From the NCBI RefSeq assembly GCF_018860825.1, contig NZ_JAHKPZ010000012.1:248001-312000 (forward strand): a DNA stretch of 64,000 nucleotides, given 5' to 3'. Positions within the stretch are counted from its first letter, which is position 1, and each line of letters begins with the position of its first letter. This document shows positions 62,473 to 64,000 of the stretch, piece by piece. Origin of the DNA: Lacinutrix sp. C3R15 (GTDB taxonomy: Bacteria > Bacteroidota > Bacteroidia > Flavobacteriales > Flavobacteriaceae). Below the pieces are notes generated by a model that was not told where the DNA came from, made no database searches, and was given only the letters and a program-made list of their open reading frames with translations. The translations under genes were made by a program, and so were the position numbers.

Positions 62473-62850
62473 ATCTCTTCCATTTTATAAAGCGTGAAAA
62501 TAATCAATCCCTAGGTTTTTATGCTTCCTAATTATTAAAAATTATAAACAATTATTAATTAAATAAAGCTGCGCTTTTTGGGTGTTCCGTTTTAATTATT
62601 TTTTAATAGCGATTTGACTATCCTTTAAATTTTTAAAATATAAAACCTATTTGATAATTGTAATAGATTTAAATCATTACTTCCTTTATCTATTTCTTGA
62701 AAAGAAGCAGATTTATTTATGTAAATCCTTAGTAGAATTAAAATTACAAGTCTAATCTCATCGATTTCTGTAAACTTAAAAATGGTTTTTTTACTTTTTA
62801 TAAAGCACATACCCTTTTAATTTATATTTTTGAATAAACAATATATTTAC
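62473..62850. other. Intergenic stretch of 378 bases, no convincing gene
   Basis: AT-rich. A 61-codon open frame (62625-62810, - strand) is present but has no family features and typical AT-rich codon noise. TATTTTTG at 62825-62832 is a likely -7 box for the next gene, 18 bases before its ATG. GCTGCGCTTTTTGGGTGTTCC at about 62568 might be the remains of a dispersed repeat. Confidence 0.6.
62825..62832 (+). promoter_or_regulatory. Candidate -7 element (TATTTTTG)
   Basis: A match to TAnnTTTG, 18 bases before the glutamate synthase-like start; no clear -33 TTG. Confidence 0.4.
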
Positions 62851-64000
62851 ATGGATACAATTCTCAATTTTTTAAGTTCAATATCTTGGTGGATGTGGAT
62901 AATCATCGTTTTAGTATTAGTAGCAATTCGCGATGTTTTATTTCAAAAAGCTCATACAATAAGTCATAATTTTCCAGTTATTGGTCATTTTAGATATATA
63001 CTTGAAAAAATTGGTCCTGAATTAAGACAATATCTAGTTGCTAATAACAGAGAAGAATTACCATTTAATAGAATTGAGCGTGGTTGGATTTATGCTTCGG
63101 CAAAAAAAGAAAACAACTACGAAGGTTTTGGTACAGATAGAGATATTTATGCACACCAGCACATCTTTATTAATAACGCTATGATGCCATTTCAAATACC
63201 AAAAAACCATCCAAATAATGAAAACCATTGCTTTTTGCCATGTGCAAAAGTAATGGGAGAATTTAATAAACGTAAAAAACCGTTTAGACCAGGATCTGTA
63301 ATTAATGTTTCTGCAATGAGTTTTGGGTCGTTATCTGCAAAAGCAGTAGAATCTTTAAATAAAGGTGTTAAAATGGCTGGAGCTTACCATAATACTGGTG
63401 AAGGAGGCTTATCTCCTTACCACAGTAATGGTGGTGACGTTATTTTTCATTTTGGAACAGGGTATTTTGGTGTTCGTGCTGCAGATGGTGGTTTTTCTAT
63501 GGAAAAAATGCTAAAATTAGTAGAAGAAAACCCCTTTATACGTGCCATTGAAGTTAAACTTTCACAAGGAGCTAAACCTGGAAAAGGAGGCGTTTTGCCT
63601 GGAGCAAAAATTACTCCTGAAATTGCTAAAATTAGAGGTGTTGAAGTTGGCAAAGATGTGCTCTCTCCTCCAAATCATAAAGCATTTAGTAATGTACCTG
63701 AAATGGTAGATTTTATAGAGTTAATTGCCGAAAAAACGGGATTACCTGTTGGTATAAAAGCTGCTATTGGTAAATTAGAACAATGGGAAGAACTTGCAGA
63801 TATTATGAAAGCTACCGGAAAAGGTCCTGATTTTATTACTGTAGATGGTGGTGAAGGTGGTACTGGAGCTGCTCCTCCAAGTTTTGCCGATCATGTAAGC
63901 TTACCTTGGGTTTACGGTTTTGGTGACTTATATAAGTTATTTCAAAGAAAAGGTTTAAGTGAGCGTATTGTTTTTATTGGTAGTGGTAAACTAGGTTTTC
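62851..64000 (+). CDS. FMN-binding glutamate synthase family protein, C-terminus cut off
   Basis: 383 codons are visible. An N-terminal membrane segment (WWMWIIIVLVLVAI, about residues 12-27) is followed by the FMN-binding domain: PGSVINVSAMSFGSLSAKAVESLNKG, NTGEGGLSPYH, KLSQGAKPGKGGVLPG and TVDGGEGGTGAAPPSF. It lacks the amidotransferase domain of GltB, and the membrane anchor sets it apart from classical glutamate synthase. Its reaction is uncertain. The 3' end is outside the window. Confidence 0.9.
   Translation, partial: MDTILNFLSSISWWMWIIIVLVLVAIRDVLFQKAHTISHNFPVIGHFRYILEKIGPELRQYLVANNREELPFNRIERGWIYASAKKENNYEGFGTDRDIYAHQHIFINNAMMPFQIPKNHPNNENHCFLPCAKVMGEFNKRKKPFRPGSVINVSAMSFGSLSAKAVESLNKGVKMAGAYHNTGEGGLSPYHSNGGDVIFHFGTGYFGVRAADGGFSMEKMLKLVEENPFIRAIEVKLSQGAKPGKGGVLPGAKITPEIAKIRGVEVGKDVLSPPNHKAFSNVPEMVDFIELIAEKTGLPVGIKAAIGKLEQWEELADIMKATGKGPDFITVDGGEGGTGAAPPSFADHVSLPWVYGFGDLYKLFQRKGLSERIVFIGSGKLGF

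Noticed and set aside
62625-62810. 61-codon open frame on the - strand
   Set aside because: No start signal, family resemblance or neighbour support; AT-rich intergenic noise is more likely.

Overview
The window looks like a chromosomal segment of a marine Flavobacteriaceae bacterium (Bacteroidota). The evidence is low GC, a type IX secretion (Por) sorting domain, TonB-receptor-type outer membrane proteins with N-terminal carboxypeptidase-like domains, promoters of the TAnnTTTG type, and no Shine-Dalgarno sequences even at the prfB frameshift site. The genus cannot be fixed from this sequence; Lacinutrix, Olleya, Winogradskyella or Psychroserpens relatives are guesses. I saw no tRNA, rRNA, CRISPR array, transposase or prophage.

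Layout. 0-8 kb: an S9 oligopeptidase (cut by the window edge), a YbaB-type protein, a secreted zincin, an OmpA protein with a long repeat stalk, threonine aldolase, prfB with a programmed +1 frameshift, and two tandem ArsC-fold genes, the second without its catalytic cysteine. 8-20 kb: an outer-membrane receptor, a 57-residue membrane protein, an orphan HisKA_2 sensor kinase, fumC, a T9SS-exported FG-GAP protein, and hutI and hutG separated by a coiled-coil gene. 20-26 kb: a glyoxylate module (aceB, aceA and an alanine/serine-glyoxylate aminotransferase), divergent from a RamB-like regulator. The space between them holds a palindrome and three TTCGC elements exactly 18 bp apart, overlapping both candidate promoters.

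27-37 kb: a run of eight co-oriented genes. It holds two multi-pass membrane proteins, two unrecognised soluble proteins, a NudK-type Nudix hydrolase, a AAA+ ATPase with an Asp-Asp Walker B, a secreted small protein and a long coiled-coil protein. This is the best candidate for a poorly described system. 37-52 kb: housekeeping and envelope genes. They include ettA, a DoxX / flavin reductase / MarR / pirin redox operon, an acyl-CoA carboxylase beta subunit, a fusion of a receptor plug to a von Willebrand A protein, and a menC-CPBP protease-menE operon. 52-64 kb: holA, an orphan HsdR-N-like nuclease domain whose stop codon lies in a 7-bp tandem repeat, a glycosyltransferase, an OmpA lipoprotein, three small genes separated by attC-like palindromes (a possible cassette array), a YciO-type protein, an esterase, a PcrA/UvrD helicase and a partial FMN-binding glutamate synthase.

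Two classes of dispersed non-coding element recur: a ~100-bp structured repeat at 35.5 and 56.5 kb, and the attC-like palindromes at 57.1 and 57.8 kb with a partial relative at 26.8 kb. Central carbon genes (fumC, aceA, aceB, aminotransferase), histidine degradation and acyl-CoA carboxylase suggest growth on amino acids, acetate or fatty acids.
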